From Hansfordia pulvinata (Eukaryota; Ascomycota; Sordariomycetes; Xylariales): a DNA stretch of 64,000 nt. Position 1 is the first letter of the stretch, and each line of letters opens with the position of its first letter. This document shows, in pieces, positions 10,892 through 22,356 of this stretch. The position numbers and the translations under genes are program-made. The stretch is from contig BJKQ01000012.1 of NCBI GenBank assembly GCA_006538405.1, positions 407,001 through 471,000 of the forward strand. Reading direction: 5' to 3'. The notes below the pieces were generated by a model that worked only from the letters and a program-made list of their open reading frames with translations, ran no database searches and was not told the DNA's origin.

Positions 10892-12676
10892 CTACAGGTC
10901 CAGGTTCAGCCAGACGCCCGTCCCGATGCCCGCGCCCAGCACTAGCGCCGTCAGGATGCCGGCCCCGGCGCGGTCCGCCGTCGTGATGGGCGGCAGGTCG
11001 ACGGCCGGCTTGAGCTTCTCGCCCGCGCTCGCGTCGCCCTTGCTGGTGCCGCCGCTCGAGTGCGTCACGGGCGCCGGCGCGTCGGCGACCAGCAGCGACG
11101 TCAGCGCCGACAGCACGTTCATCCCCTCGCCCGCGTTCTGCCGCCCGTCGTACTTGCCGCTGACCCAGTGGAAGCCGCACATGCGCCCGTTGTCCCCGCC
11201 CGTGCACTGGTCCACCGCCGCCCGCGCCGACTTCTTGAGCGTCGGCATGATCTTGTCCTTGAGGAACGGCGCCATGATCGTGCTCGACGCCAGCCACCGG
11301 TGCGTGAAGCCCTTGAACGTCCCCTGGTCCTCGTTGCACACCGCCACCTGCTTGTTCTCGCACTTGGGCTCCATCGCGACGCCCTCGGGAAGAAGAGCTC
11401 CAGCGTCCGCGTCGCCAGGCCCTCGACGCGCTCCTTCCACTTCTGCTCTCCGTTGGTCTGGGCTCGGGGGGGTCAGCAATGCCTTTCTGCCGTGTCGTGT
11501 CGCCGTCGTCCGGGCCGCTTCGACTCACGTAGTTGTACATGTTGGCGGCGCCGAGCACCATCAAGGCCGCGTTGTACGAGTACTGGTCCTTGTTGGGCTT
11601 CTTGCACTGCGTCTCGACGTGGCCTCCGTCGTACACGTTCCAGTCCTTGTCGATGAAGTTGATGCTCTGCATCCACTCGAAGGACTCGGTCGCCTTTTTC
11701 GCGTACGTGTCGTTGTTCGTGTACATGGCCAGCCGCGCGCCGATGTTGAAGAAGCACCCATTGGACACGGCTTGGGTGTGTGTTAGCAGGGATCGCGTTA
11801 ACGCAAACGTGCGCCGCAGGGATCACATACTGTTCTTATAGTCGTACCCGAGGTTGGACGGGTAGATCTGCCAGCGAAGTCCTCCACCGCAGTCGGGACC
11901 TCGTCGGTCTTCCGAGGTCTGTTCGTTCCAGACGGCCTGCGTCAGGGCGAGCCACTGCGGGTCGTCCTCGGGGGGTTCGTGAACTGATTCTCGGCCGCGC
12001 TCATTGACGAGAGCGCCCAGAAAGCCTGGTCGTCATTACCTAGCGATGCGGTCCCTGTTGCAAGGCGTCAGCATCTGAGGTCGAAGACGTCGCGGGCTCG
12101 AAGCCATTGCAAAAGCCGCCAGGCTCAAGCTGCCGCAGTTACAGCGTATCAAGGGGCGTCGTGCTTACAGTTGGCGTCCATAAAGTCTCTCGTGGGGGCA
12201 GCCTGGAATAGCATGCCCTGCATCGTCGTGCCCTCATGGCTGGAGTCGCCGGTCCATCTTTGGTAGTCTATCAGAGTACCCCACTGCGGCGACGAGTTAG
12301 CAACGGCGACCAGGACGGGCCGTGGAGAGGCCGCATCGTGCAACCAAGACAATGCAACAGCACTTACCAATGCGCCACCCTGCCACCAGTAAAAGTCGCC
12401 GTCCGGGGGAGGGCCAGGCAAGATGCCGGGTACCCAGCCCGGCTCGTCGCCATGGTAGAACTTGAGGGTGTCCTGAGCTACCAGCTTGGCAGCAGCCTTG
12501 ATCGAAGCTAGGTTGAGGATCAGTCAGCGTCCCGAGTCGACGGCAGGCTGGGAAAGCCGGGGTCGTTCTTGGCGCATACCTGGGTCGTCGAGGTTGGCCT
12601 CCAGCTTTGCGTCAGCGAGCCAGGGCGCCAAGAGGAGAGGCAGGGCGACGGCGCGGGCCTTGGCGGAAGCGAACAT
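10892..12676 (-). CDS. GH76 mannan endo-1,6-alpha-mannosidase-like, GPI-anchored (Dfg5/Dcw1 family)
   Basis: Starts at ATG 12676 with a signal peptide (FASAKARAVALPLLLAPWLADA). Six exons: 12580-12676, 12368-12507, 12169-12283, 11831-12054, 11529-11770 and 10892-11457, joined by introns of 72, 84, 114, 60 and 71 nt with GT-AG ends. GH76 signatures include FYWWQGGALWGTLIDY, the catalytic Asp-Asp pair in TASLGNDDQAFWA, FFNIGARLAMYT and YNAALMVLGAANMYNY. A Ser/Gly-rich linker and a C-terminal hydrophobic tail (AGILTALVLGAGIGTGVWL) look like a GPI-anchor signal. The family cross-links GPI mannoproteins into the cell wall. Two frame changes are needed, at the G6 run 11970-11975 and the GGG at 11387-11389, each equal to one missing base. 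I regard the gene as functional with sequence errors. Confidence 0.88.
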
Positions 12677-12698
12677 GGTGACTGGCGCTGGTATCTGT

Positions 12699-12699
<1 letters not shown>

Positions 12700-12758
<59 letters not shown>
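12700..12758. repeat. (GTC)n trinucleotide microsatellite in the GH76 5' leader
   Basis: About 18 perfect GTC units on plus (GAC on the transcribed strand), ending some 25 bases upstream of the GH76 ATG. They would lie in the 5' UTR or core promoter. Confidence 0.9.
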
Positions 12759-12760
<2 letters not shown>

Positions 12761-15700
12761 TGTCGCGGTCGTCGTCGTGGTCCGGGGGCTGGCCTGGCAC
12801 GTGGAGGAGTCGTTCGAGGAGGCGAAAACGGACAGGACGCGGCTGGCCAGCCGCAGGCGGAGGCAGGCTCGTTTTGAAAGGCATGACGACGAGCAGCGCA
12901 GGGCCAGTCCACTATTCTGGGTTGCGCGACTAAGGAGGCTCCTTCAACCCTCGTAAAGGTAAAGAAAGGTAGGGGCAGGCGTAGCAGGCCACGGGGGCGG
13001 GATAGGATCATGATGATGTTGGGTCGCGCCAAGAGACGGGCGGCAGGGGGCCCTGGTTTCACCTGCAGGGCTAGCAAGTCACAACGGCGGCGTATGGCCG
13101 TGTGCGCCAGCGTCTGCGGGCGCCGACGATCGTCGCAGCAGCGCGGCGCGGCCGTGGTCGTCGGCGGCCGCGGGCGCAAGACGCGAGAGCTGGCTGGCTG
13201 CTGTCGCTCACTGATCGTCGGGCGCTGCGCTGGACCCAATGGGACGTGCCTGGCTTGGCATCGGGAGCGACCGAGTTGCGCCCGACGGCAGTGCCGTGCT
13301 GCTGGCGGCGCTGGTGCTCACGCGGTTCATGTTGCTGATGTAGGTACATGTAGGTACGCGTACGAGTAGAGCAAGAGAGGCGTGGGTGGGCGCAAGGCCG
13401 TGGTGGTGGTGTGCGGTCGGGGATGATGTCGATGGTGGGATCGAGGAGGAATGCCAAGAGAGATTCCAGCAGCCTACGGGGAGCCACCCGCCCACAAGCC
13501 CACTGTAATCGTCTCCTTCTAGCGCCGCGGGCCCCGCCGCCGTTGGTGCTTCAGCGGGAGCTCTTCAGGGGAGCTCAGGGCGTCACGGGCGTTCAGTGCC
13601 GGCTTGGCTGGGCTCCGGCTGGGCTTCTCTAACGTCAGGAGGCACGAGTACTCGTACTCGTACTCTCGGTGCCGCAAGTGCCAGCCCTGCCCGTTCCGTG
13701 CTCGATAGGGCTGAAAAGAGGGGCCGGGTGAGCGCGGTATCGGCTCGTCGTGCGATGCGTACCTGGTCGCCCCGTCTCTGCGCTGACAGTACCCATGCTC
13801 AGCCCGAGGATGACCCGTCCCCAGGAGGCCCATGCTATGACGTCGCCGGCCGGGACGAGCAGAACGCGCGGCGCGTTGTCGCATGGCTGGGCCAACGTCG
13901 GAAATAATAACTGGGCTTTGCCCTCGTAAGAGCGAGCACGCATGGAACCAGCCGTTGCGGTCGGCTTGATCCAGCGACGAAGGTGTCACGGTGTCCACTC
14001 CCGGTCGAGGTGGACGAGAGCAGCATTCCCTCTTTGATTGTCTCGCCTCTTCTGCTCGTCTCGCTCGCACCTGTCCGAGGGCAGTCAATCCCCCAAGATA
14101 CAGCGCAGACCGCACGGAATTCCGGCTCTGTTCGGACTCAAGACGCCACCACGGATGCAAGCAGCCTGCAGAAAGTATCTTGCCGCCAGTGCTCGTTCTT
14201 CACTCGCCCTCGCGGCCGTCCCCATCTCAGGCACCAGCTTTGCGACAGGGCCTCTGCGACAGGGCCTCTCCCTTCCGCGGCGGCCGCGCCCGCCTTTAGC
14301 GCCTCGCCAGCCGTGTTCCGCGCCTCCCCCGTGTCGTCTGCCGGAGGCCTGCCGTGTCTGACCCGGCCGCATCCCGCTAATAAAACCGACCACGTCCGGG
14401 GAACGAGTAGCGCCGTTTGAGGTCTGTGTGTTGGCAGAGGAGAGTCGGGTATCTACTCAGCCTCGCGCTCTGCCTCGCGCTGGGTACTATACTCCGTAGG
14501 TAGGACGCTCTTCGGATGGCGGAGGAGGTATTACTAGGGAAATACATCCACAGACAAGCTCAGGGGCTATTCAACTAGGGAGGTGTGTGGGAGGCTTCGG
14601 GCTGACATCACCCCTTCACGATGCTCATCGAATGGGTTCGAGTGCAAAAGCCGTACGAGTAGAGGCAAACCTTGCTCGTGCCGGTGGCTGTGCATCAGCT
14701 CCCCAACCTACAATGGGCCCGTTCTCCCCATACTCATCTCGTGAGGCCCGCCTGGTCCGCTTCTTGTTAGTAATCGCCCACTCTCGAGCACACACGCCCC
14801 CTCCAGAGATTCACTCGTAGCCGACGGGTACGAACGGTCAATTACCGGCAGCCTGGACCCGCGTCTCCTTTCTGCCATGGATGGCAGCTGTCTTGGGTGC
14901 CAGTTGGGAGAAAGAGGGCGAGAGGTTGGCAGCACCGAGGATTAGAAGTTCGGTCTCTCGGACTTCGGGCTGAGGCCCTACGGCTTGACAGGCCTGAACT
15001 CGTTTTGCTCGCTCAGGCATGAAAATTGTCATGCCGGGAGTAGATCATCGTCAAATGCCATATTGCGTACAGATCACTCGTGCCCCTTTGGTAGGTAGCT
15101 TCTTGGAGTGCCGAAGTCGCACCAACCCGGACCGTGTCCAGTGAGGGATCTAGGAAAACGAGTTCATTGCTGTGGAATTCACATGGTGAGATACATAGCT
15201 CCGCAACATATTTCCTGTTTATCCTGGCCAACCCAATCGCCGGGCAAGGCGTTAAAGAACACCCCGAGAACATTGCATCTTCTGCAGTCCCCTGCGAGCA
15301 GCCTGTGCCGAAGCAGCGACGCACAATCTGCATCATCCAAGTCAGCCCTGTTGAGGCAGTGTTCCCTACCAGTCAAGTTGAAAGGCCATGATCCGCGCCA
15401 AACACAAACAGCTATGCGGGCAAGACCCGAAACTACATCAACGCTCCAAGTCAGGCTGGCCTTTCGTCTTTGCCCAGGCCATGGCTCCGGCTCGAGACGC
15501 CCTGGCCCTGGAACATGCCCAGCGAGATATAGACACACAACGCGAAATCACCATTGCCATCAGTATGACAGTAAGTGGAAAGTATCGAAGGATGAGAGTG
15601 GACACGCTCGTGGATTTAAACATTTGCGCTCACAATGTATTCTTCTCAAGGGCCCCTTGAATTATGCCGAAACCCTGCCCCACAGCATCTCTTCTTCAAC

Positions 15701-16089
15701 ATTGTGAGTCTGCAGCAACTGAACAATACAAGATGCAGCAGCTGCCAGCGAACAATGTCTTCACAATCGAGCACTTTTGCCGTTATTGCTATTTCCAGCC
15801 CTTCCTCTGAGAAGCCGCCTTGCCCCCTGAACCCGCCCTGACAACACCAAACCACCCCACATACTGCACCTGCACCCGCATCCCTACAAACTCTAAATCC
15901 CCTATATCTCGTCATGACTAAGTACTGTTGGACCTCTCGATTCCACGGCAATGTCGTAGGATAAGATGCGAGATGAGGATGGGGACGGGCTGCACCGTCT
16001 CGAGTTGTCCCTGCATGCAGACCGCGGTCGTGAGCAACAGCAGCAACAGCACCAGCACGAGCAAGAATCCCTGCGCAAGGCCTGCAAAG
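12759..16089. other. Intergenic region, no supported gene
   Basis: About 3.3 kb between the GH76 promoter and the transporter pseudogene. It contains TACGAGTA/GAGTACTCGTAC palindromes (about 13358-13366, 13644-13663, 14653-14660) and compositional open frames on both strands that have no recognisable domain. I see no tRNA-like structure. The last ~900 bases before 16090 have lower GC than the flanks. Confidence 0.45.
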
Positions 16090-17914
16090 ATGACCCAATT
16101 CTACGGCCTCAGGGGCACGTCGCTCAACATTGCCATTGCCACAGTGGCGGGCATTGACTTTTCCCTCTTCGGATACGATGAGTACCTCCAGCAAGCGGTG
16201 CGAAAGAGATGACGAGGCGCTGAAGCCGTTTGCCCCCCCCCCCCAACAGATCAGGGCGTCATGGGCGGCTACACGCTGGGGTGCTTCTTCGGGGCGCTGG
16301 CGACGATTCCTGGCTAGGCAATCGGCTGGGGCGCAAGCGGACCATGTTCGTGGCCTCGGCCGTCATGGTCGTCGGGGCTGCCATACCAGACCTCGAGCTT
16401 CAGCCTCGCCCAGCTAATCGCCTCGCGCCTGATCACCGACTTTGGTGAGGAGGCCTTTTGACAGAAGAATCCTCGCCGTCTTTTTTCTTTTCCGCTTTTT
16501 TTGGCCGAGTTCGTGAAATGATGATAGTGACTTCGGGGCTGGTAGGCAACGGGATGAACACGTCGACGGTGCCGACGTGGCAGGCCGAGGCGTCCGAGAG
16601 CCACCATTGCGGGCAGATGGTCGTTATCAAGGGCACGCTGGTCGTGCTCGGGGTCATGCTGTCGTACTGGGTCGACCTGGGCTTCTCGTTCCTGGACCCG
16701 TCTTCGGCGGCCTGGTGCCTCTCCGTCGCCTTCCAGATCCTCCTGGCCTTGCCGGTCCTGGCTGCGGTCCGTGGGGCCGTGCTGGAAGCGAGCAGGAGCA
16801 CCATCGCCGACTGCTTGCGGGCCAACGCCGACCGCAACCTGCACCGCACCGTCATGGCGTACGCCAACCAGATGTTCCAGCAGATCTCCGGGATCAACAT
16901 CATGGCGTGAGTTTGCAGACAAGCCGCGTCGTTCGTTCGTCTCTCTCTTGTGCCCGGCGAAGCACAGGCCCCCGCGCGGCTGACACGCACACTCGCGCCC
17001 CTCCGGCCCCAAGGTACTACGCGGCGGCCATCTTCGAGAACGACATCGCCCTGTCGGGGAAGCGAGTACTTCCTGGCGTCGTGGGTGGGCCATCTTTCAC
17101 GATCGAGCGGTTTCGGCCGGCGCTCGCTCATGCTCTTCCGGTCCGTCGGGCCAGGCGGCGTCCATGGCCGTGCTGGCCGGCGCCACGGTCGCGCTTCACG
17201 CTCGGCACGGGCATCCTGGCGGCCGTCTTCGTCTTTGTCTTCAACTCGTTCTTCGCCGTCGGCTGGCTGGGCATGACCTGGTGAGTGGGTGGGGTGCTTG
17301 TGCTTCCAGCCTACTGTCTCGCTTCTTTCCCTTTCCATCCCGTCATCCGTCACGTCTTCCCATCCCAAAGTGCTCGCTAATGTGAGAGCCCCAAGCTGTG
17401 CCCGGCCGAGATTGCGCCGCTGGCCATCCGGCGCGCCCGCCAACGCGATATCGACGACGGGCAACTGAAACTTCAAGTTTTTCGTGAGCACTTCCCCCGG
17501 AGGCCCATTCTCCCAAATCGAAACCAGAGAGAGCTCCTTCTTTTAATCCACCTCTAAGCCCTACTAAGAAGACAACAATCACCAACCCTAGCAAACTCCC
17601 CCAGGTCGTCATGATCGCCCCCGTGGCCTTCGCCGGCATCGGCTATACGGGACGTACGCCGTGTTCGCGTGCGTCTACGCCGCGGTCATCGCCCCCCTGC
17701 GTCTGGCCCTTTCTTCCCCGAGACGGCGGGCCGCTCGCTCGAGGAGATGGTCGCTGTCATCCGCACGCCAAGCGCCCCGGCGGTACGGGCGGAGGGGCGA
17801 GCTGCTTCTCTCGCCGCCGCCCGGGGAGGTTTCCGCCGCTACGGGGAGGGGGGGCCGGGAGGGGGAGGGGGGGAAGGCCGAGGCGAGGCATGCCGAGACC
17901 GTGTCGGTAGGTAA
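16090..17914 (+). pseudogene. MFS sugar-porter pseudogene (hexose/lactose permease-like)
   Basis: Clear sugar-porter fragments occur in order: LNIAIATVAGIDFSLFGYD, QGVMGGYTLGCFFGALA, LGNRLGRKRTMFVASAVM, SFSLAQLIASRLITDFG, GNGMNTSTVPTWQAEASES, LHRTVMAYANQMFQQISGI, YYAAAIFENDIALSG, FGRRSLMLF, FNSFFAVGWLGMTW, CPAEIAPLAIR, VMIAPVAFAGIGY and FPETAGRSLEEM. They are spread over several frames with both + and - shifts. The first intron's donor reads ATGAGT where GTGAGT is expected. The segment that normally carries the PESPRWL motif between TM6 and TM7 is missing. A TGA replaces the expected Trp codon after APANAISTTGN (about 17465-17470). Remnant intron boundaries are still visible, so decay postdates an intron-containing functional copy. 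A working transporter is very unlikely. Confidence 0.8.
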
Positions 17915-18770
17915 TTTGAGTAGAATTTGAGTGGGTGTGTGTGTCTAGGCAATTCTCTCAGGGGAGGATGGGTGAGATGTTGAGTGATGTGTTCTATTGT
18001 GAAAGGCTGTGTCATGCAGCATCTTTAGCATAGTGAGTAAACTCATCGTGCAGCGAAGAGGCGTAGACCACGGGTTGCCAATCAGATTCTACTCTACATC
18101 TCAGGCAAGCTGGTCTTTGACGGGTCGACTCCGCTGCCCCGCGGCTCTTTTGGATCTTATCCGAGCTTCAGCGGTGCCCAGTGGGTTGTTCACGGATCTG
18201 GAGCCGTTCTTATATCGTTCATATTCTTGAGAAGAACTGGTTTCATTTCGAAAATTGCAACTGTGGCCATTAGCAATCGGGGCCAGTGTGTCGTATTGGA
18301 CGTACACCAAGTAGACCAAGGCGCAGATATGCGAGCTTGTTTCCCGTGCTCGCCCTTGGCAGAAGCGTCTAGACACGTGAAGAGCGATCTATGGATGCTG
18401 ATAAACAGCCGGCGGTGCCATCAGAACGAGTTTGAAAATAATTATAGCCACGTCTTGACAGAGGCCAAAGCCGGGCCCCTATCACCATTCAATATCAAAG
18501 GCGGAAAAATGATGGCGGGGTCGTTGTCCGGGTGGTGGGGCACCCGCCGCCCACCCCGCGTACCGTTCGTTCAGTTCGATCTGCGCAGCCTTGCGAGCCA
18601 CGCACCGAACCTACGTCACACGCAGACGCGACCACGGCCTCTCTCGCGCTTTTCGCAAGACGACGGACGACACCCAGGCTGCTGCTGCTGCTTGCTGCCC
18701 ACCTCCGCCCCAGACCAGACGTCACGCGCAGAACAAGGCCAGAAACACCACACCAAACACCACCACCACA
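17915..18770. other. Intergenic region upstream of the SET-domain gene
   Basis: About 850 bases, moderately AT-richer around 17900-18480. No gene seen. The last ~120 bases before ATG 18771 are C/A-rich (ACCACACCAAACACCACCACCACA), as in many fungal 5' leaders. Confidence 0.4.
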
Positions 18771-20449
18771 ATGGGCGGCGACGACAACGACGGCGACACC
18801 GACACCGCAGAGCAGCGCCTCGACGCCCTAGTGGCCTGGGCGCGGGAGCAGGGCGCCGCCCTCCACCGCGACGTCGAGGTCTACCACGACGCGGCCACCG
18901 GCGCCTCGTTCCGCGTCCGCGCCGGCGGGCGCGTCCCCGCCGGCGAGCCCGTCGTCCAGGTGCCCCTGTCCGCCTCGCTGTCCTTCCTCAACGCCGCCGC
19001 CGCCGCCGCGAGTCCGGACCTGTTCCCAGGCCGACCGCCGCCGCCGCCGCCTGCCACATCGCCGCCGCCGGACCGCAGAAGGCCGGCCTCTTCCCGATGC
19101 CTTCCTGCGCCAGACCCCGCCCCACGTCGTCGGCCGCTTCCTGCTCGCCCAGCAGCTCCTCCTCGGCCCAAGTCGCGCTGGGCCGCCTACATTCGCACCC
19201 TCCCGCAACCGACCGCGGCCGGGGGCGCGGGCGCGGGCGCGGGCGCGCTGCCCGTCATGTGGCCCGAGGCGGACCTGGCGCTGCTCGCGGGCACCAACGC
19301 GCACGTCGCCGTCCGCGAGATCAGGGCGACCCTGGACGCCGAGTACGCGCGGGCGATGGAGCTGCTGCTGCTGCCGCCTCTCGCCGAGGGGAGAAGGAGG
19401 GAGGGGAGGAGGAGGGGCAGCAGCCCGGGCCAGGGCCCAGGAGGGAGATGTACACCAGGGAGCTGTACTACTGGGCGTACAGCGTCTTCACGAGCCGCAG
19501 CTTCCGGCCCTCCAACGTCCTCCCCGCGGAAGCCCAGGCTGCTTTTGCCGCTGCCGCGGCAGCGACGCGAAAAGCCGAGGGGCGGGAGGAGACGGGGGGA
19601 GGAGGAGAACCGCCCGCCGTCGTCGACATCGACGACTTCTCCATCCTGCTTCCCCTGTTCGACGTGGGCAACCACTCGCCGCACGCGCGCGTGTCGTGGT
19701 CCACCACCACCACCGCCGGCACCACCACTGGGGAAAGCATCTGCAGCCTCCGCAGCGAGGATGAATACCCCGCCGCCGCCGCCGCTTCCGGGAGGGACCA
19801 GGAGGGCCGGGACGATAGGCAGATCTACAACAACTACGGGCCCAAGACCAACGCGGAGCTGCTGCTGGGCTACGGCTTCTGCTTGCCCGAGACCGAGGGG
19901 TTCCACAATGACTACGTGCACGTCAAGACGCGCGCCGGCGTCGTCGGCGGCGGCAACGCCGCGGGGGACCTGTCGTCCACGCACCTCATCTCGCTGCGGC
20001 CGCTGGCCGACCCCGGGTCGGTCGTCGGGCGCGCGCGCCAGCAGCGGGAGGAAGGGGAAGAAGGGGAGGAGGAGGAGGTGGTCGGGGCGGCGACGGCGGG
20101 GTCCGGGTTCGCGCACGTCGGCGACTCGCTCGTCAGCGCGCTGTACGAGGCCATCGTCCGCGGCAGCAAGGGGCAACAGCAGCAGCAGGCGGTCAGCGTC
20201 GGGGATATTGCGGCGGGGCGCGTGCCGGGCGAGCTGCGCGCGGAGCTGGTCAACCTGCTCGGCTCGAAGCTGGACATGGACCTGGAGCTGATCAGGGCCA
20301 GCGACCCTGAGCCTGAGGAGGAGGAGGAGGAGGAGGAGGAAGGGGGGGAGAAGAACGGCAACCGGGAGCTCGCGCTGCGGTACCGCGGGCAGTGCAAGCT
20401 GGTGCTCGACCGGGCGCTGCTGCGGCTGATGGAGGAGGTTGAGGGGTGA
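18771..20449 (+). CDS. SET-domain protein (Rubisco LSMT/SETD-like lysine methyltransferase family), frameshifted
   Basis: The start is ATG 18771, preceded by an A/C-rich leader, and no intron is needed. N-terminal residues (LDALVAWAREQGAALHRDVEV, GGRVPAGEPVVQVPLSASLSF) match the opening of SETD3/RKM-type SET proteins. They are followed, in shifted frames, by RQTPPHVVGRFLLAQQLLLG, KSRWAAYIRTLPQP, LYYWAYSVFTSRSF, ILLPLFDVGNHSPHARVSW (the SET N-H-S core) and YNNYGPKTNAELLLGYGF. The C-terminal substrate-binding half runs to TGA 20447-20449. Frame changes are needed near 19030-19060, 19091-19098, at the CCC 19167-19169 and at about 19385-19440. All four have the sense of one missing base. Likely role: S-adenosylmethionine-dependent methylation of a lysine, or histidine, on a non-histone protein. 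The substrate cannot be told. Confidence 0.8.
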
Positions 20450-21669
20450 TGACTAGAAATCTTTTGAGATGTGGTCTACTTTTCCTTGTCTTGGGCGAGG
20501 GATTACGTGTGCGTGTCTTGGGGGCCATGACAAAGGAGGTGAGATTGGGAAAGAGGGTTTAGACGGTGGTGGTCTAGGACGACCGGGGACGCGCAGTCCA
20601 GGTGGAAGGGGGAAGTTGTGTCGGCCCAATCGCTCCGCGGCACCGCCGGTCACACACACACACACACACAAACACACGCACCCATACGCACGCGCACACA
20701 CACATACTCGAAAGAGAAGCATCGCTGTCGAGATGATTCCAAAAGGGCGCGCCAGCAAGGGCGCAGCATCGGGCACATGGCTGCCTTGACTCGCGCGCTG
20801 CGCCGCCCGGTCCGGCGTCAACTCTAACCCCAAGAAACCTCCCTCGGCTGTCCCCGGTACCATCCCCCCGCGGACGCCCGTGACGTCCGGTGCAGAATGT
20901 CGAGACAAGCTACCTTGGGAAACCTACTATTGCCTTTTCCTTTCCGTCGCCCGTTCTCCATCGGTCCCGTGGGTAGCGCCGCGAAAGAAGAAGAAAAAAG
21001 AAAGAAAGAAAAAAGTGACAGGCTTGGCGCTCGTGTTCGGTATTCCCAATATCTCACATGACAGGTCCCCTGCCTCTGCGACACTTTGCGACATCCTGGC
21101 CACCGTGCCTCTTTTGCGGGGGTGGCTGGGGCGGAGGGACGCCCAAGACACGGCTTTGGCTCTTTCGAGGGGTAAGTTCAGTGTGTGCGCGAGAGCGCGC
21201 GTGATCCAAGTCTGCGTTTTGTGCGTCCATTATACAAAGTCTCGGATTATTATGGGGTTTGTCTTGTGTGGAAAGTAGAAACAGTATGCAGAGACAAACA
21301 GGCGTAAGACACATGAGACAAATCAACGACCAAGAGAAAAATAAAAGAGGCTTCCTTTCTCCAGGGGTATCACTATCCGACCGTACAGCGCATTACCCTC
21401 CCCGTAAAGCCCAAGGAAGGAAAAATAGAACCAAGCGCCCAAACCCCCCCCTCCCTTCCCGGAAATAAACAGATCTATAGACGAGGTGGTGGAAGCCTGC
21501 CCGTGTGTCCCACAACGCCCGACTTCCCATGCAAAAAAATGAAATAGAAAAAAAGAAAAAGCGTGAGGCAGAGCAAGTTTAGCCGGCGAGGTCGGGAGGT
21601 TGAGGACGTTCGCCGACCGCTGCATCGCACCCGGCACACACGCCGAGGAAGCCACGCGGAGACGTTGCT
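20450..21669. other. Intergenic region between convergent genes; (CA)n tract
   Basis: About 1.2 kb separating the SET gene 3' end from the 3' end of the small hypothetical on minus. It holds a CACACA-rich tract (20651-20705) and an A-rich stretch (20985-21020). No supported gene. Confidence 0.45.
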
Positions 21670-22356
21670 TCAATGGGGGCAGCCCAGGGCCCGGTCGGCC
21701 TCCTCGGGGAGCATGCCAATGTCCTCGTTCATGAGGTCCAGGCAGGCTTTCGAGGCTGCGCAGAAAAGAAAAGAAAACGTCAGCAAGGCAATCTCATCCG
21801 TGATTGAGAGGGGAGGGGGAGGCAGAATAAAGAAAAAAAAAAAAAAAAAAGAGTAGCAACGATAGAAGAGGCACATACGCAAAAGCAGGCTGGCGTCCCC
21901 GGACTCGAGGGCCGCGCGCATCCGGGCCGAGTTGTAGCACCCGTACTCCTGCTGCAGCGCCAGCATGCGGCGCCACAGCCGCTCCGGGTCGCCGCCGGTG
22001 CCCTCCTCCAGTGCCTTGAGTGAGTTGCGCCGTCTGTTGTTGTTGTTGTTGTTGTCGTCGCTGTTGCCGTGGCGGTGGTGTTGGTGGTGGTAGTGGGTCA
22101 TGGAGAAGCTCGACCGGCCCGAGACGACGCCGCTTCTCGAAGACGACGACCCGCAGTCGGAGACGGGCGAAGAGGATCGCGACGACCGCGCCGTAGCGGT
22201 GGTCAGGGCGGGTTTGCTGCTGCTGCTGGGGAACAATGGGGAAGTCGGGGACGGTGCGGAGGCTGATGTGGACGTGGGCAGCGGCGGACACGGCGTGATG
22301 GCGTCAATGTCGTCCATGCCGGCGGGGACGCGGCGGGTGGCCGGATTCTGGGGCAT
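21670..22356 (-). CDS. Small hypothetical protein, 187 aa, two exons
   Basis: Starts at ATG 22356 and is spliced: exon 1 is 21879-22356, intron 21756-21878 (GTATGT, a long T-rich tract of about 21 T on the transcript strand, CGCAG), exon 2 is 21670-21755. Without splicing the frame would read through a Phe run, so the intron is clear. The first half is Ser/Pro/Thr-rich and disordered, with His- and Asn-runs. The second half (GDPERLWRRMLALQQEYGCY, SKACLDLMNEDIGMLPEEA) looks like a short conserved helical module. I do not recognise the family. There is no signal peptide or membrane segment. Confidence 0.7.
   Translation of the reverse strand: MPQNPATRRVPAGMDDIDAITPCPPLPTSTSASAPSPTSPLFPSSSSKPALTTATARSSRSSSPVSDCGSSSSRSGVVSGRSSFSMTHYHHQHHRHGNSDDNNNNNNRRRNSLKALEEGTGGDPERLWRRMLALQQEYGCYNSARMRAALESGDASLLLRMCLFYRCYSFFFFFFFILPPPPLSITDEIALLTFSFLFCAASKACLDLMNEDIGMLPEEADRALGCPH

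Noticed and set aside
13519..14160. 213-aa frame on minus and partners on plus around 14 kb
   Set aside because: Biased composition, no domain and no splice pattern leading to a conserved protein.
16400..17600. RIP as the cause of the transporter pseudogene
   Set aside because: The inferred G-to-A changes at the splice donor and the Trp codon do not sit in the preferred CpA context, and indels dominate. RIP is not supported.
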